DNA from: Yarrowia lipolytica
Lineage: Eukaryota; Ascomycota; Dipodascomycetes; Dipodascales
Assembly: GCF_001761485.1 (NCBI RefSeq)
Contig: NC_090774.1
Coordinates: 1,798,001-1,862,000, forward strand
DNA: 64,000 bases
Reading direction: 5' to 3'
Of the stretch, positions 21,804-31,149 are shown in pieces; within the stretch, counting starts at the first letter, position 1, and the number at the start of each line of letters is the position of its first letter. The notes below the pieces were generated by a model, which was not told the origin of the DNA, searched no databases, and saw nothing but the letters and a program-made list of their open reading frames with translations. Both the position numbers and the translations under genes were made by a program.

Positions 21804-22076
21804 TTATAGGTACAGCACCGGGGAAGTCTCATGCCAAGTCCGAAAGGAGTAGGACAGCCTGGGGCTCATGCATGAGGAGTACAGACAGGATGGCCGAGGT
21901 TCCCCGATGTCGGAATTGGAGGAGGTGTCGTGGGGGGGGGGGGTTTCGGCTTTCATTAGAATTCCCCCTACAAGTAGGAGAAATATAACAGACCAAGTTA
22001 AACCAATATAAGTAGATAAATGCAATAATCTCTCTACGTTGTACTTGTACTTACTCTTCGACTTTGCTGGACGCAT
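21804..22076 (-). CDS. Doubtful small ORF with one hydrophobic segment
   Basis: Ninety codons from a true ATG, beginning MRPAKSKSKYKYN, with a hydrophobic stretch (WSVIFLLLVGGILM) that could span a membrane. Codon use looks non-coding, the frame crosses the G-run near 21935, and I know no relative. A GTAAGT lies 22 bases after the ATG, so if this is real the ATG could instead belong to a tiny first exon. Most likely it is chance. Confidence 0.15.
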   Translation of the reverse strand: MRPAKSKSKYKYNVERLLHLSTYIGLTWSVIFLLLVGGILMKAETPPPHDTSSNSDIGEPRPSCLYSSCMSPRLSYSFRTWHETSPVLYL

Positions 22077-23128
22077 GCACCACTCACTCCGCGAAATATC
22101 CGATGTCTCTAGACGTGTGGGTAGCTAAATAACGCACAAGCCCCAACCGGCCGGCTTCAAACCAGGCCACAAGCTATACTACAATATTTATACTACACTT
22201 GTACAAGATCATTACAATCTTTGCATCTTTCCCATATTCGCAGGCCCTTGATTTCTTGAAATCACGTAGTACAAGTTCAATGTTGATTAATCTGATAAAA
22301 TTCAGGATGTGACGTCAAAACAAGATTAAGCTTCCAAAGGTTTCTCCTAGGTGTTGGTGTGATATGTCATCCGCTGGAGCAAAGCATATCAATTTTACTT
22401 GGTCTAGTTTTATATGCCATTATCGAACTGTCAGTGAGCAATGATTCTTATTATTCTACGAACTTCAACATGTACGGGTGATCTTGGACATTACAAGTAC
22501 ATACGGCAATTATATGTGCTAGTACATACCCGTACGAGTACAGTACAAATATGTACATCCCATACCAGTACGAGTAGGTACTCACCAACCCGACATGGGT
22601 TCCGAGTCGCATGCATACAAATACATACTGCAAGACAGTTGGTTCCCCCAACCACATGCAAGTCCACAAAGCGATCCGGACTCCTCATTTTAGTTTTCTG
22701 GCAGGCGTAGCTCTGTGGTTCACCTACAGTACATACGACACTGGACAGGTGAGGCGATGGGGCCCAGACAATTTAGTAACTAAAGACCTCAGGACGGCGT
22801 CATACAGAACCAAGAACATCGTAGTTAGCCAGGGATAGGAATGGATAATAGCTTGGCAAGAGGAATGTGAGAGTCAATATACACGACATTCATGCGGCAG
22901 ACCCAGAGTTACAGGTCCTCGGACCGTATTTAAGCGTTAGAAAAAGTGACTCTTTTGATCAACGGCGCTATTATCTGATGGAGATGCATAAGCTTCGGTG
23001 ACGCAATTTCTTTGTCTACTTACATCTGATAACTTTTCACATTGTTACAGACACAGCAAGAAGTGCGAATTCTGCATGAAATGTAAATGCGAGTGTAAGA
23101 TTCTCGCAGCTACTTTTGCATTGGTATT

Positions 23129-23136
23129 TATATAAG
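23129..23136 (+). promoter_or_regulatory. TATA box of the second F-box gene
   Basis: TATATAAG lies 85 bases before the ATG at 23221, a suitable distance for a core promoter. Confidence 0.45.
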
Positions 23137-23220
23137 AAGCAGATCCTTCCCACACGATCACCAACAGAATTACAGCATTTTACACAAAGACTTCCGACAA
23201 TCGTGTTTTTTTGATGTTCA

Positions 23221-24987
23221 ATGGTGGCGATACAAGCAACAGAGAAGTACAGCAGCATGAGCTGTATGGACTGCCCTGCCTTCGGTTACTCCCACTGTCC
23301 TGTTGAGCCCCAGGATATCGAAGATTTGTGCTGCAAGCGAGATCACGCAATTAACTTCGGCAAGCACTACACAGCGCGTAAAGTGGTTCCCCACAAACCC
23401 CTAAGCATCACACACGGAATAATCACTCCACCCGAGGAAGCCGACAACGAGCCAGAGTACTTCAAAAGACACGTTTTCATGTCCTCTACCCTCGACTCCC
23501 TACCATTTGAAATTAGAGAACAGATTGCATGGGACTGTTCACAACGAGATGCTGTGAGGCTGTGCTCCACTAGCACCAGCCTGATGCACTCAACCCTCCC
23601 ACGACTATACAGTCATATCGTTTTTGATAACTCTCCCATCCACTACTGTGAGGAACTCTCCGCAGAGGGCAACGGTCTGCTAAGCAAGGTCACCACAATC
23701 GGAGGCATGCGGGAGTGCCTGCGAAGCCTCAAGGACCCCGACAAAGCCCATATGGTGAAAAAGCTAGAAATCCGGCGTGTGGACATACCCGATTACGACA
23801 TCATATCTGCGGCAAGGGTCTTCCTTCCGTTGATGACTCGACTGGAGAGGCTTGTTTGGACATTCACTTCAAGTAGCAACAAAGTGCTCCATCTACTGAG
23901 TAACAAGGCGGCCTTGAAGCACCTGCAGGTTTCCACGGTGGACAGGCTGAGTCCAGACTTCACGAACCTGCAGATTCTTGAAACCTGCGAAATCGACAAA
24001 ATTCCTTCAGCCGACCGGCTGAGCTCTCTCACCCTGCACATGTGCAAGGGCCTGACTCCACTTGATGGGCTGACCATGAAGAACATTCGAAAGCTCAACA
24101 TCTCTCGAATTCCTGGACGTGCTGATGGGTTCGTGGCCGTGGAGGCCATCATGCTTTCGCGTGCTATTGACACGTCGCAACTAACACACCTATCACTGAC
24201 CCTTCATGATGATGGCTTCCTCAAGCAGTTATCCAGATCGTCTTTTGACAACCTCGACTACCTGAGGCTGGATGTGACAGAAGACACTGATACTGTCAGC
24301 AATGCATTTCGCATTCAAGAAGAGTCTGGCGGAACGCGCAATGATGGCTGCATTTCTGGCGTGGCTACATTTCTAGCTCATGTCAACGCTCTCTCTCTCG
24401 ATTTGATAATCCACTGGAACTCTTCGGTGACTCATCATAGGCAATTCTGGCCCATGTACTGCGGTGAGATGGCTGGCGCTCTGAGCAACTCGCAGCTTCG
24501 GCATTTACACCTTGAGTGCAAGGAGGATGACAGAGGCACACTTATGATCCCATACGTGTGCCTCAGTTACATCGTTGCCAACCTCTCACCTCACTTGGAA
24601 GGTCTTGGTATTTCATATCCCCTCCTCGACACTGACCACAGTTACAATCGATCCTACTCGAACTATGGAAATGGCGAAACGTTACAGGATCTCTTAAAGT
24701 ACCTTAATGTCAAGTATCTTGATCTCCTAAACTGTGGACCCCCTCCGCGAGCATGTTCCCTAGTTGGTGGGGGAGCTGTTGCCATACCTGGATTCGAAGA
24801 TGGCCACCACCCTGATGATTACAGCCGCGTCATCCGAGAGATACTACCCGCCATCCCATCCACTCGCTACGTGGGTATTGGATCGCATGTTTTTGACGTA
24901 AGAGATCCTTCCCGGTTACCTATTGTTAGAGACGGACTTCGAGAGTGGTTTATCGACAAACTCCTGGGGCTTGAGAATACCTCATAG
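23221..24987 (+). CDS. F-box protein of unknown function
   Basis: 588 residues in one exon. An N-terminal region of about 85 residues with several Cys and His (MDCPAF, CPVEPQDIEDLCCKRDH) precedes an F-box-like segment at about 90-135: LDSLPFEIREQIAWDCSQRD, then AVRLCSTSTSLMHSTLPRLY. The rest contains irregular leucine-rich segments (LSSLTLHMCKGLTPLDGLTM, LTHLSLTLHDD, LRHLHLECKEDD), as in fungal F-box/LRR substrate receptors. No orthologue is recognised. Such proteins recruit targets to SCF ubiquitin ligases, but the target here is unknown. A 9-bp minisatellite begins about 30 bases after its stop. It shares only the general plan with the F-box gene at 15.6 kb; I see no close sequence similarity. 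Confidence 0.8.
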   Translation: MVAIQATEKYSSMSCMDCPAFGYSHCPVEPQDIEDLCCKRDHAINFGKHYTARKVVPHKPLSITHGIITPPEEADNEPEYFKRHVFMSSTLDSLPFEIREQIAWDCSQRDAVRLCSTSTSLMHSTLPRLYSHIVFDNSPIHYCEELSAEGNGLLSKVTTIGGMRECLRSLKDPDKAHMVKKLEIRRVDIPDYDIISAARVFLPLMTRLERLVWTFTSSSNKVLHLLSNKAALKHLQVSTVDRLSPDFTNLQILETCEIDKIPSADRLSSLTLHMCKGLTPLDGLTMKNIRKLNISRIPGRADGFVAVEAIMLSRAIDTSQLTHLSLTLHDDGFLKQLSRSSFDNLDYLRLDVTEDTDTVSNAFRIQEESGGTRNDGCISGVATFLAHVNALSLDLIIHWNSSVTHHRQFWPMYCGEMAGALSNSQLRHLHLECKEDDRGTLMIPYVCLSYIVANLSPHLEGLGISYPLLDTDHSYNRSYSNYGNGETLQDLLKYLNVKYLDLLNCGPPPRACSLVGGGAVAIPGFEDGHHPDDYSRVIREILPAIPSTRYVGIGSHVFDVRDPSRLPIVRDGLREWFIDKLLGLENTS

Positions 24988-25011
24988 TAATTCTCACGAC
25001 CATCACGAATC

Positions 25012-25335
25012 ATGATGACTTTTACGACTTTCACGACTTTCACGACTTTCACGACTTTCACGACTTTCACGACTTTCACGACTTTCACGACTTTCACGAC
25101 CTTTACGACCTTTACGACCTTTACGACTTACGACTTTTCCGACCTTATGACGCTTATGACCTTTATGACCTTTACGACGCTCACGACCTTTACGACCTTT
25201 ACGACCTTTACGACTTACGACTTTTCCGACCTTATGACCCTTACGACCTTTATGACATCTATAACCTTTATGACCTTTATGACCTTTATGACCTTTATGA
25301 CCCTTCTGATGACTTTATGACTTTATGACCCGCTT
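25012..25335. repeat. 9-bp minisatellite array (TTCACGACT/TTTACGACC)
   Basis: About 320 bases of nine-base units, all variants of TTYAYGACY. The first 90 bases are almost perfect TTCACGACT; later units drift to TTTACGACC and TTTATGACC. A larger block containing GACTTACGACTTTTCCGACC recurs with a period of about 87 bases (near 25121 and 25208). Because the unit is three codons long the array is open in frame on both strands (FTT repeats forward, KVV in reverse). The frame beginning at 25012 is a repeat artefact, not a gene. A diverged tail of ACTCTAATG units lies at about 25413-25440. Confidence 0.95.
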
Positions 25336-26267
25336 TATCCATGATCCCCACGATCATCACGACCTTGCTATTACGACACTGTTTATAAAGTCCTATGACC
25401 CTTATGATATTAATGACTCTAATGACTCTAATGACTCTACGATTTTCGTGACCTCACAGCACACACAACATCCCTTCAATACATATTTAAAAAAATAATG
25501 ATATCTATTAGCGTACAAATCTATGCCGATACCGGTATCATAGTTACTGACAACTGAAAAATTATATGTGTAAGTTGTCAACATTGAGGATGCCAAGGGT
25601 ACTTGTATCTGCGCATGAGGTATGCCAAGAACCATGAGACAAATTCGAGTGTACTGTTCTTGTAGCTACTGGATATCGGTAGTACAAAAGATGCGCTTTC
25701 CGACACTGTAATGTCAATAGAAGTTTGTGAAATAATATACCAAAATACCAAACACCAAGCTCGGAACTTAGATGATCGTCAAAATATTCAACCGTCGTAG
25801 AATCTCGAAAAACAATAATGATCCGTCCGTTCAGATTAAAGTTGGAACTGCGCCTCCACACGGCACTTGAATTGGTCACCTCAACATCATTAGTGGTATG
25901 ATAGAAAGATGGCGGTGATGCTGAAGCTGGCGGTTGCCTCTACCAAGTCGGGTTTTGTTTTCTGTGATCTAATATAATTGCGCAAAGATGCGGTATCCCT
26001 TCGTGGTTTCACCACTTATAAGCCTACAGTGTGCACACATCTGCAGTGTTAAACCATGCCAGTCCGGGGGGGTTCTAAGCAGATACAACTTTGATCACCA
26101 GAAGGGTGCGTGAGCAGCTGCGCAAGACACCCGACACTCACAACCCAGACTTTACAGCTGCTAACCACACGTTGACCGCCACAACCAGGATCCGTTGACG
26201 ACACAAATTAAGGGCAAATTCGACAAAACTAGCATAATCGCATTGCTATAAAAGACACGGTTTCACC
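25336..26267. other. Intergenic region before FRQ1
   Basis: It holds no gene that I can support. The first 100 bases contain decayed 9-bp repeat units; the remainder is promoter of FRQ1. A TATAAAA at 26247 is too close to the ATG to be its TATA box. Confidence 0.4.
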
Positions 26268-26840
26268 ATGGGAAAAGCAGCATCGAAACTGTCTAAGGAC
26301 GAGCTCACTGAGCTCAAGAAAGCAACCTACTTCGACCGAAAGGAACTGCAGCAATGGTACAAGGGCTTTCTCAAGGATTGCCCGTCTGGCCAGCTGAACA
26401 AGGAAGAGTTCCAAAAGATCTATCGACAATTCTTCCCATTCGGCGACCCTTCCATGTTCAGTGAATACGTCTTCAACGTTTTTGACAAAGACAAGAGCGG
26501 AACGGTGGATTACAAGGAATTCATCTGTGCGATCAGTGTAACCTCGCGTGGAACCCTTGAGGAGAAGCTAGAATGGGCCTTCCAGTTGTACGACATCAAC
26601 GGCGATGGTAAGATCAGCTACGATGAAATGCTTGCCATTGTCACGGCCATCTACAAGATGGTTGGCTCAATGGTCAAACTACCTGAGGATGAAAGTACAC
26701 CCGAGAAGCGAGTGGACAAGATTTTCCGTCAAATGGACAAGGATCGAAATGGTGAGCTGACTCTGGAAGAATTCCGAGAGGGATCCAAGGTTGATCCCAC
26801 CATCGTCAGTGCTCTTAATTTATATGACGGACTTGTCTAA
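26268..26840 (+). CDS. FRQ1: Frequenin / neuronal calcium sensor 1 homologue
   Basis: 190 residues, the family length. The start [10 protein letters not shown] gives an N-terminal Gly at position 2 in an N-myristoylation context. Four EF-hands are arranged as in NCS-1: the first is degenerate ([13 protein letters not shown]), and the next three have full calcium loops ([39 protein letters not shown]). The family is a membrane-associated calcium switch. In budding yeast Frq1 binds and activates the phosphatidylinositol 4-kinase Pik1 at the Golgi. It shares the calcium theme with CCH1 at 35-41.5 kb, though that may be coincidence. Confidence 0.95.
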   Translation: MGKAASKLSKDELTELKKATYFDRKELQQWYKGFLKDCPSGQLNKEEFQKIYRQFFPFGDPSMFSEYVFNVFDKDKSGTVDYKEFICAISVTSRGTLEEKLEWAFQLYDINGDGKISYDEMLAIVTAIYKMVGSMVKLPEDESTPEKRVDKIFRQMDKDRNGELTLEEFREGSKVDPTIVSALNLYDGLV

Positions 26841-26991
26841 CGAGGTCCTTGATTGTCGTCCACAACCTATGTATCCAATATACCTTCATATTTTGTTTCA
26901 TTCAGCTTATTAAATGTTATAGGAAGCATGGTTCCTTTTAATACTGTTATCTCTTTGTAGGTCACACACGGATAGTTAGCTACAGTATGCT

Positions 26992-27798
26992 CTATTTACC
27001 CAAAACGCCAGGCAGAGGCTCGCTACCAACGCTCATCATGAGCTTGATACCGAGAGTAATGGTAATCAGAGCGACAACTGCAGTCCAGAAGAAAAGCTGG
27101 AACTGGACGCTCACGTCCTGCTTCTGGCACAACTTTCCTCCTCGGCCAGTCTTGCACTTGCATGTGTAGGCAGACTCGCCACGGCCCTTGGAGCAAGCAC
27201 CATGGCCTGAGCAGTTATTTGTCTTCTCGTTGCACTCATCCTCAGAGCCAAATCTGGCAATACCAATAGCCTGCTTCTTCTTGGAGGCTGCTAGGCGGCC
27301 ACGTTTCTCCTTGTTTGTAGCTCGGAGGCATGAGGGGGCGTACACGACGGTGACAGGATTCTTTTCGTCGGCGTTAGAAATCAGCTCTTCAATATGGCTT
27401 GACGAAGACGACATTATGAGGGAAGCCTTGGCAGCTCCATGCTTTTGTTCCAGTCGGTGACTCAGTTTCTGAATAGCGCCCATATCGATGGCGGACTCAA
27501 TTGCGTAAAGAGCCCCAGAGTCGTCGTTAGCATGATCAGAGAATAAAACGGTATGGGAGTCCACAGGGCCCAATCCCATCTGAGGAAGAGCGAAAAAGAA
27601 CTGCTCCTTCTCGGCCAACTGGTTGCCGTTGAGACCACTAGACAGACCCAGGGTGTCAGCCAACACGAGGTGGGCCTCAGCTCCATTAATGGACTGTTGA
27701 GCAGCACCCGTCTGGGGGTATGTAGCAATGTAACCCATGCATTCGGATGAGGCAATAGCGGTGGCGGACAGCGCCGACAGCAAGGCGAAAAACTTCAT
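26992..27798 (-). CDS. Vps3844-like type I membrane protein with EGF-like domain
   Basis: 268 residues. A signal peptide (MKFFALLSALSATAIASS) is followed by a lumenal domain and a Cys-rich EGF-like segment near residues 190-225 (CNEKTNNCSGHGACSKGR, then YTCKCKTGRGGKLCQKQDVS). One membrane helix follows (QLFFWTAVVALITITLGIKL), with a short tail MMSVGSEPLPGVLGK. This order, and the SVGSEPLPGVLGK tail, match the fungal family annotated as Vps3844 (vacuolar sorting, ER/secretory membrane). The biochemical function is not established. It is divergent from the next gene, with about 160 bases between the two starts, so the pair may share a promoter. Confidence 0.8.
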   Translation of the reverse strand: MKFFALLSALSATAIASSECMGYIATYPQTGAAQQSINGAEAHLVLADTLGLSSGLNGNQLAEKEQFFFALPQMGLGPVDSHTVLFSDHANDDSGALYAIESAIDMGAIQKLSHRLEQKHGAAKASLIMSSSSSHIEELISNADEKNPVTVVYAPSCLRATNKEKRGRLAASKKKQAIGIARFGSEDECNEKTNNCSGHGACSKGRGESAYTCKCKTGRGGKLCQKQDVSVQFQLFFWTAVVALITITLGIKLMMSVGSEPLPGVLGK

Positions 27799-27961
27799 GG
27801 TTGTGGTGTCTCGTCGACTGTGCTACTGCTGTTGTCAACGCACACGAAGCATGAACCCTCGATTTAAAGTTTGATGGGAGGTTGTTTTATTGGTACGAGT
27901 ACAAGCGTGTTAACTATAGAAGTACAGTAACAGGTAACACACAGTGATCGACAGCTACAGC

Positions 27962-28333
27962 ATGACTTCTTGTACGATGACTTACGGTCCTGACATACCT
28001 GGGGAGGTTCTACAACGGCGCCAGAAGAGAATTCAGCAAGCTGCCAGTGCCCTTGAAGTGGTCCAGGCTGGACCGCAACTGTCCGAAGAGGCAGACTCAT
28101 CAGACGACGATGACTTCGGTCCATCACTAACAGGTAACCCCAACATCAGCGAGACAGAGGCTCTCAATAGGTTAGAGGAGAGGAGCAGAAGCAAGACATG
28201 GGTGAATATGGACCCTGCTCACAATCCCAACCGGGATGGGTGGATGCAAAATGTCCCTGCGGAACTCTCAGGGACTTTTTCGAGTGAGTCGGCGCAGGAT
28301 CGTGCTAAGGAGATGATGGGGTTTAAAAAATAG
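27962..28333 (+). CDS. Small GPALPP/DUF3752-like protein
   Basis: 123 residues from the ATG at 27962 (MTSCTMTYGPDIPGEVLQRR); a second ATG at 27977 is also possible. An N-terminal GPDIP-type motif, an acidic patch (SEEADSSDDDDFGPSL) and a C-terminal RDGWMQNVPAEL...F motif resemble GPALPP1/DUF3752 proteins. In those the motifs read GPALPP and REEWM..LPPE. It is shorter than most relatives. The function of the family is poorly known; some members are linked to nuclear RNA metabolism. The family call is moderate, the coding call good. Confidence 0.65.
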   Translation: MTSCTMTYGPDIPGEVLQRRQKRIQQAASALEVVQAGPQLSEEADSSDDDDFGPSLTGNPNISETEALNRLEERSRSKTWVNMDPAHNPNRDGWMQNVPAELSGTFSSESAQDRAKEMMGFKK

Positions 28334-28381
28334 TTCACCTTCCACTCGTACATTCGTTAATACATATTTATATACAGATGC

Positions 28382-28960
28382 TTAAACTCGCTCGGCGACC
28401 CAAATGGCTCCTCGACATCCTGCTTTGATGGTTTCCGTGAGAAGCCAGTAAGGTCTGGCTTCATGCGAGTCGTTTTCCACAGCAATCTCGAGATGCTCCA
28501 GCTCCTCGTCACGGAATTGCTTAACAATGCTTTTCAAAGAGGTGATCTCTTCGTCCTTGGACCGCTCTTCCTTGGGAGGGAAGTTTTCGTGTAACCATCG
28601 CAACTGAGTGTTGTAGTGTCCACCAATAACAGTTTCTACGGCTTCAGTGCAAGCCATGGCACCTTCTTGACCAAGAAGGGCCGTGGCACAGCCTAGACCA
28701 GTTGCTGCAACCTTCCAGATCGGGGTAAGCAGAGACGGCCGGACTCTGTATTTCTGTTGAAGCTCGTTGAAAGTTCGTCTGTGGTGCTGCTCTTGCTCCC
28801 ACATGTGCTTGATGAGAGGCTCGATCTCAGGCTTGGTTCGGCTGAGAACCATGTACTGACCTCGGTAAATAAGGTCCGCACCAAGTTCTCCAGCCTGGTC
28901 GACACGGATGAGTTTGGTAATAAACGAGGCCTCTGCCTTACTGAGTGCGTGTCGGGCCAT
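28382..28960 (-). CDS. COQ7: 5-demethoxyubiquinone hydroxylase Coq7/Cat5
   Basis: 192 residues. It hydroxylates demethoxyubiquinone in the penultimate step of ubiquinone synthesis, on the matrix face of the inner mitochondrial membrane. All di-iron ligand motifs are visible: DQAGELGADLIYRGQ, EQEQHHRRTF (ExxH), ACTEAVETVIGGHY and DEELEHLEIA (ExxH). The N-terminus at MARHALSK is short and a stop codon lies 15 codons upstream in the same frame, so a longer presequence would need an upstream exon. It is convergent with the GPALPP-like gene, with only 48 bases between the stops. Confidence 0.93.
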   Translation of the reverse strand: MARHALSKAEASFITKLIRVDQAGELGADLIYRGQYMVLSRTKPEIEPLIKHMWEQEQHHRRTFNELQQKYRVRPSLLTPIWKVAATGLGCATALLGQEGAMACTEAVETVIGGHYNTQLRWLHENFPPKEERSKDEEITSLKSIVKQFRDEELEHLEIAVENDSHEARPYWLLTETIKAGCRGAIWVAERV

Positions 28961-29413
28961 GTCTGTTTGGAGGACTGAGAGAAGATGCGTAAGGTGGTGA
29001 AGTTAACTTTTGTCGGCTCATGTCCAAATTCATTCATCCCAAGTCCGCACTCTGCTGCGACGCAGGTGTAAGACTCGAACAGGATGTCGGACGCTGCACA
29101 TGATAGAAGTCCCCAAATTGAAATCGCACATACATCACCAGGATCGTAGGCTGCTCTCTACATATCCCCACCTCAATTGTCAAGACACGGGGACACCCTC
29201 AATGACTCGGAACTCACTTGCTGCCGATGAAAACTAATCTGTACTCAAATGCCACCTCATATGATAACGAACCTTAACTGTGTGATCTGAGTAAGCAACT
29301 CGGCTTACAGTAGATGGGAAGCATAGAGCCAGAAGACGAAGAGGGTGAATAGAAAACATAGTAAAAGGGCTACGAGAACCAAATTATTATCGAAAAAAAC
29401 AAGCTTATCTATA
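28961..29413. other. Intergenic, COQ7 promoter side and WW gene 3' side
   Basis: It holds no supported gene. The segment just upstream of the COQ7 ATG ends in CTCTCAG, which could be a splice acceptor, but I could not find a matching upstream exon. Confidence 0.35.
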
Positions 29414-30099
29414 TTACCAGTCGTCTCCTCCACCATAATCATCAGCGCCTCCCGAATACATATCGCCGTCGTTGTTGTTACTGTTGTCGTCATAATAGTT
29501 GTTCACAACCGTGTCACCGCCATCATGGTGGCCACTCATCATGTCTCCAATAAGCATACCACCAAGAAGACCACCACCAACACCCATGGCGGTAGTTCCC
29601 CAATTTCGTCTGTGAGGTTGCTGCTGCTGCATCTGCATAGGCGGGGGCTGGGCATACATAGGTGGAGGCGGGGGTTGTTGGTACATGGGCTGGGGGGCCA
29701 ATAACCAGGTCCAGGGCCATAACCAGGTCCAGGGCCACCGTATCCGGGGCCCGGCCCTCCGCCATATCCGGGGCCCGGTCCTCCACCATAACCTCCGCCA
29801 CCGTGGGGACCGCCGAAGCCACCAGGGCCAGGTCCCCCGCCGTATCCTTGAGGGCCTGAACCACCACCACCATATCCACGCTGCTCCTGGTGAGGTCTGT
29901 TGTTGTTGCTGTTGCTGTGGCTACTTCCCCGAGAAGGAGGCCGGTCGTATGATGGCGGACTGTGGCCACCGGAGCCGCTAGGCTTGTCCCACTGTGATTT
30001 TCCGTTGGAGAGGTCGACATAGTAAAAAGTCTTGTAGTTGGGGTCCCATTTGGCTAACCAGCCATCGGGGACGCTGGGGGGAGTTGGCTCGTTTGGCAT
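29414..30099 (-). CDS. WW-domain protein with Gly/Pro-rich repeats, open frame interrupted once
   Basis: The start is MPNEPTPPSVPDGW (ATG at 30099). The WW domain spans residues 10-40, with W14, the Tyr pair Y26-Y27, W37 and P40. It is followed by a long GGPGPGYGG-type repeat region (29700-29870). Two open frames overlap at about 29700. The upstream frame runs on into an unrelated-looking tail. The downstream frame encodes a Gln/Pro-rich stretch, the glycine-rich segment GVGGGLLGGMLIGDMM and an acidic YYDDNSNNNDGD...GGGDDW end. That is the usual C-terminus of fungal WW-domain proteins of this kind, so a one-base frame change is implied at the TATTGGCCCCCC run. Sequencing error, a real mutation or recoding are all possible. 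WW domains bind proline-rich ligands; the function here is unknown. Confidence 0.7.
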
Positions 30100-30618
30100 G
30101 TCGTTGCTGAGGCCTGGGCTGGACTGAAGATGCCGTGTTACAGCTAGCTACGTTTCGATCGCTGCACTTCGTGGTCAGACTTTATTGGGATTTGAGATTT
30201 GGGTATGGGTAGTTTTGGCCAAGTTTACTACTGCACTACACACAGGGTAATTAGGAGGCTGTGTCAAATGTGACCGGAGGCTGTGTATGACTGATCCTTC
30301 ACGTGCGACCTTACAAGCAATGAATACGGTGAAGGAATAAACTCGTCGCGCACTATTATATGCCTCTACGAGCGATATCATGATATTTAGATTTGTAATA
30401 CGCGCCTTTGCTCCGGGGAACTGCACAACCTCTCAACAAGATTATGGTGGTACAGTATCGTAGACAGTAAGTATGTACAACCCCACCTGTCACCCCGAAC
30501 ATAAAAGTACCATACAAGTGTGATTGAATAGCGCCGTTGTATTTTCTTGTGGGTTAGACACAACTCGACATATACTACAGGTAGGTGATTAAATCTATGC
30601 ACTTATATACAGGCTTTC
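30100..30618. other. Intergenic, 0.5 kb
   Basis: This is promoter of the WW gene and 3' side of frataxin. It contains CACGTG at 30300-30305, about 200 bases from the WW gene ATG. No gene is seen. Confidence 0.4.
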
Positions 30619-31149
30619 TCAAAGATGAAATTTCTTCCCAGTGGAAGCAAATGCTTCGGAGGTTTCGGTCTCCAGAAGCTCTGTTAGGGTGGTGCCGTCA
30701 CGCAGATAAACCCATTCACCGTCGACATAGTCATAACGCTTGGGGCCGGAAATGGGGGAACTTAGCCAAATCTGTTTGTTCGGGGGTTGTTTGTTGATAA
30801 CGTAGGATCCAGCACCAGGGATTTCCAAGCTCATCACGCCTTGAGCTAGATCCACATCCAGCTCATTTGAATCGACCTCCTCAGCGTATTCTTCATAAGC
30901 AATCAAGATAGACTCCAAATATTCATCCGCTTGAATGTGGTAATCCTCTAATTCCAGCTCGGTCGCCTGGAGAGAATATAGTCGGAGCGTTTCATGATGT
31001 GTAGTGATGTGTGGCAAAGTAACTGTTCTTGTCGCACGTCGCACGCCAGTGGTGAGGGGTCTGCGAAGAGGTAGAGAGGCCACTCCTGTGGCTACTCTTG
31101 TGGCCAGTGCGATTCGGGGCACTGTTCTTAGCGATCTTATCAAACTCAT
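30619..31149 (-). CDS. YFH1: Frataxin, mitochondrial
   Basis: 176 residues. The first 60 or so are Arg/Thr/Ser/Leu-rich without acids (MSLIRSLRTVPRIALATRVA), a mitochondrial presequence. The frataxin domain (about 65-170) shows the acidic first helix (ADEYLESILIAYEEYAEEVD) and the sheet motifs LDVDLAQGVMSLEIPG, YVINKQPPNKQIWLSSPISG and PKRYDYVDGEWVYLRDG. Frataxin stimulates iron-sulfur cluster assembly on the Isu1-Nfs1-Isd11 complex in the matrix. The domain has its full length. Confidence 0.95.
   Translation of the reverse strand: MSLIRSLRTVPRIALATRVATGVASLPLRRPLTTGVRRATRTVTLPHITTHHETLRLYSLQATELELEDYHIQADEYLESILIAYEEYAEEVDSNELDVDLAQGVMSLEIPGAGSYVINKQPPNKQIWLSSPISGPKRYDYVDGEWVYLRDGTTLTELLETETSEAFASTGKKFHL

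Larger units (their letters stand above)
20985..23220. other. Intergenic region, 2.2 kb
   Basis: It lies between two plus-strand genes. It contains many GTAC words (21340-21600, 22490-22600) and a G10 run near 21932-21941. There is also one 90-codon minus-strand ATG frame (21804-22076), listed separately. Otherwise I see no gene. Confidence 0.4.

Noticed and set aside
25012-25320. 102-codon frame with FTT repeats
   Set aside because: Entirely produced by the 9-bp minisatellite; no independent start context or codon signature.
26247-26253. TATAAAA before FRQ1
   Set aside because: It ends 15 bases before the ATG, too close to act as the TATA box for a transcript carrying that start codon.
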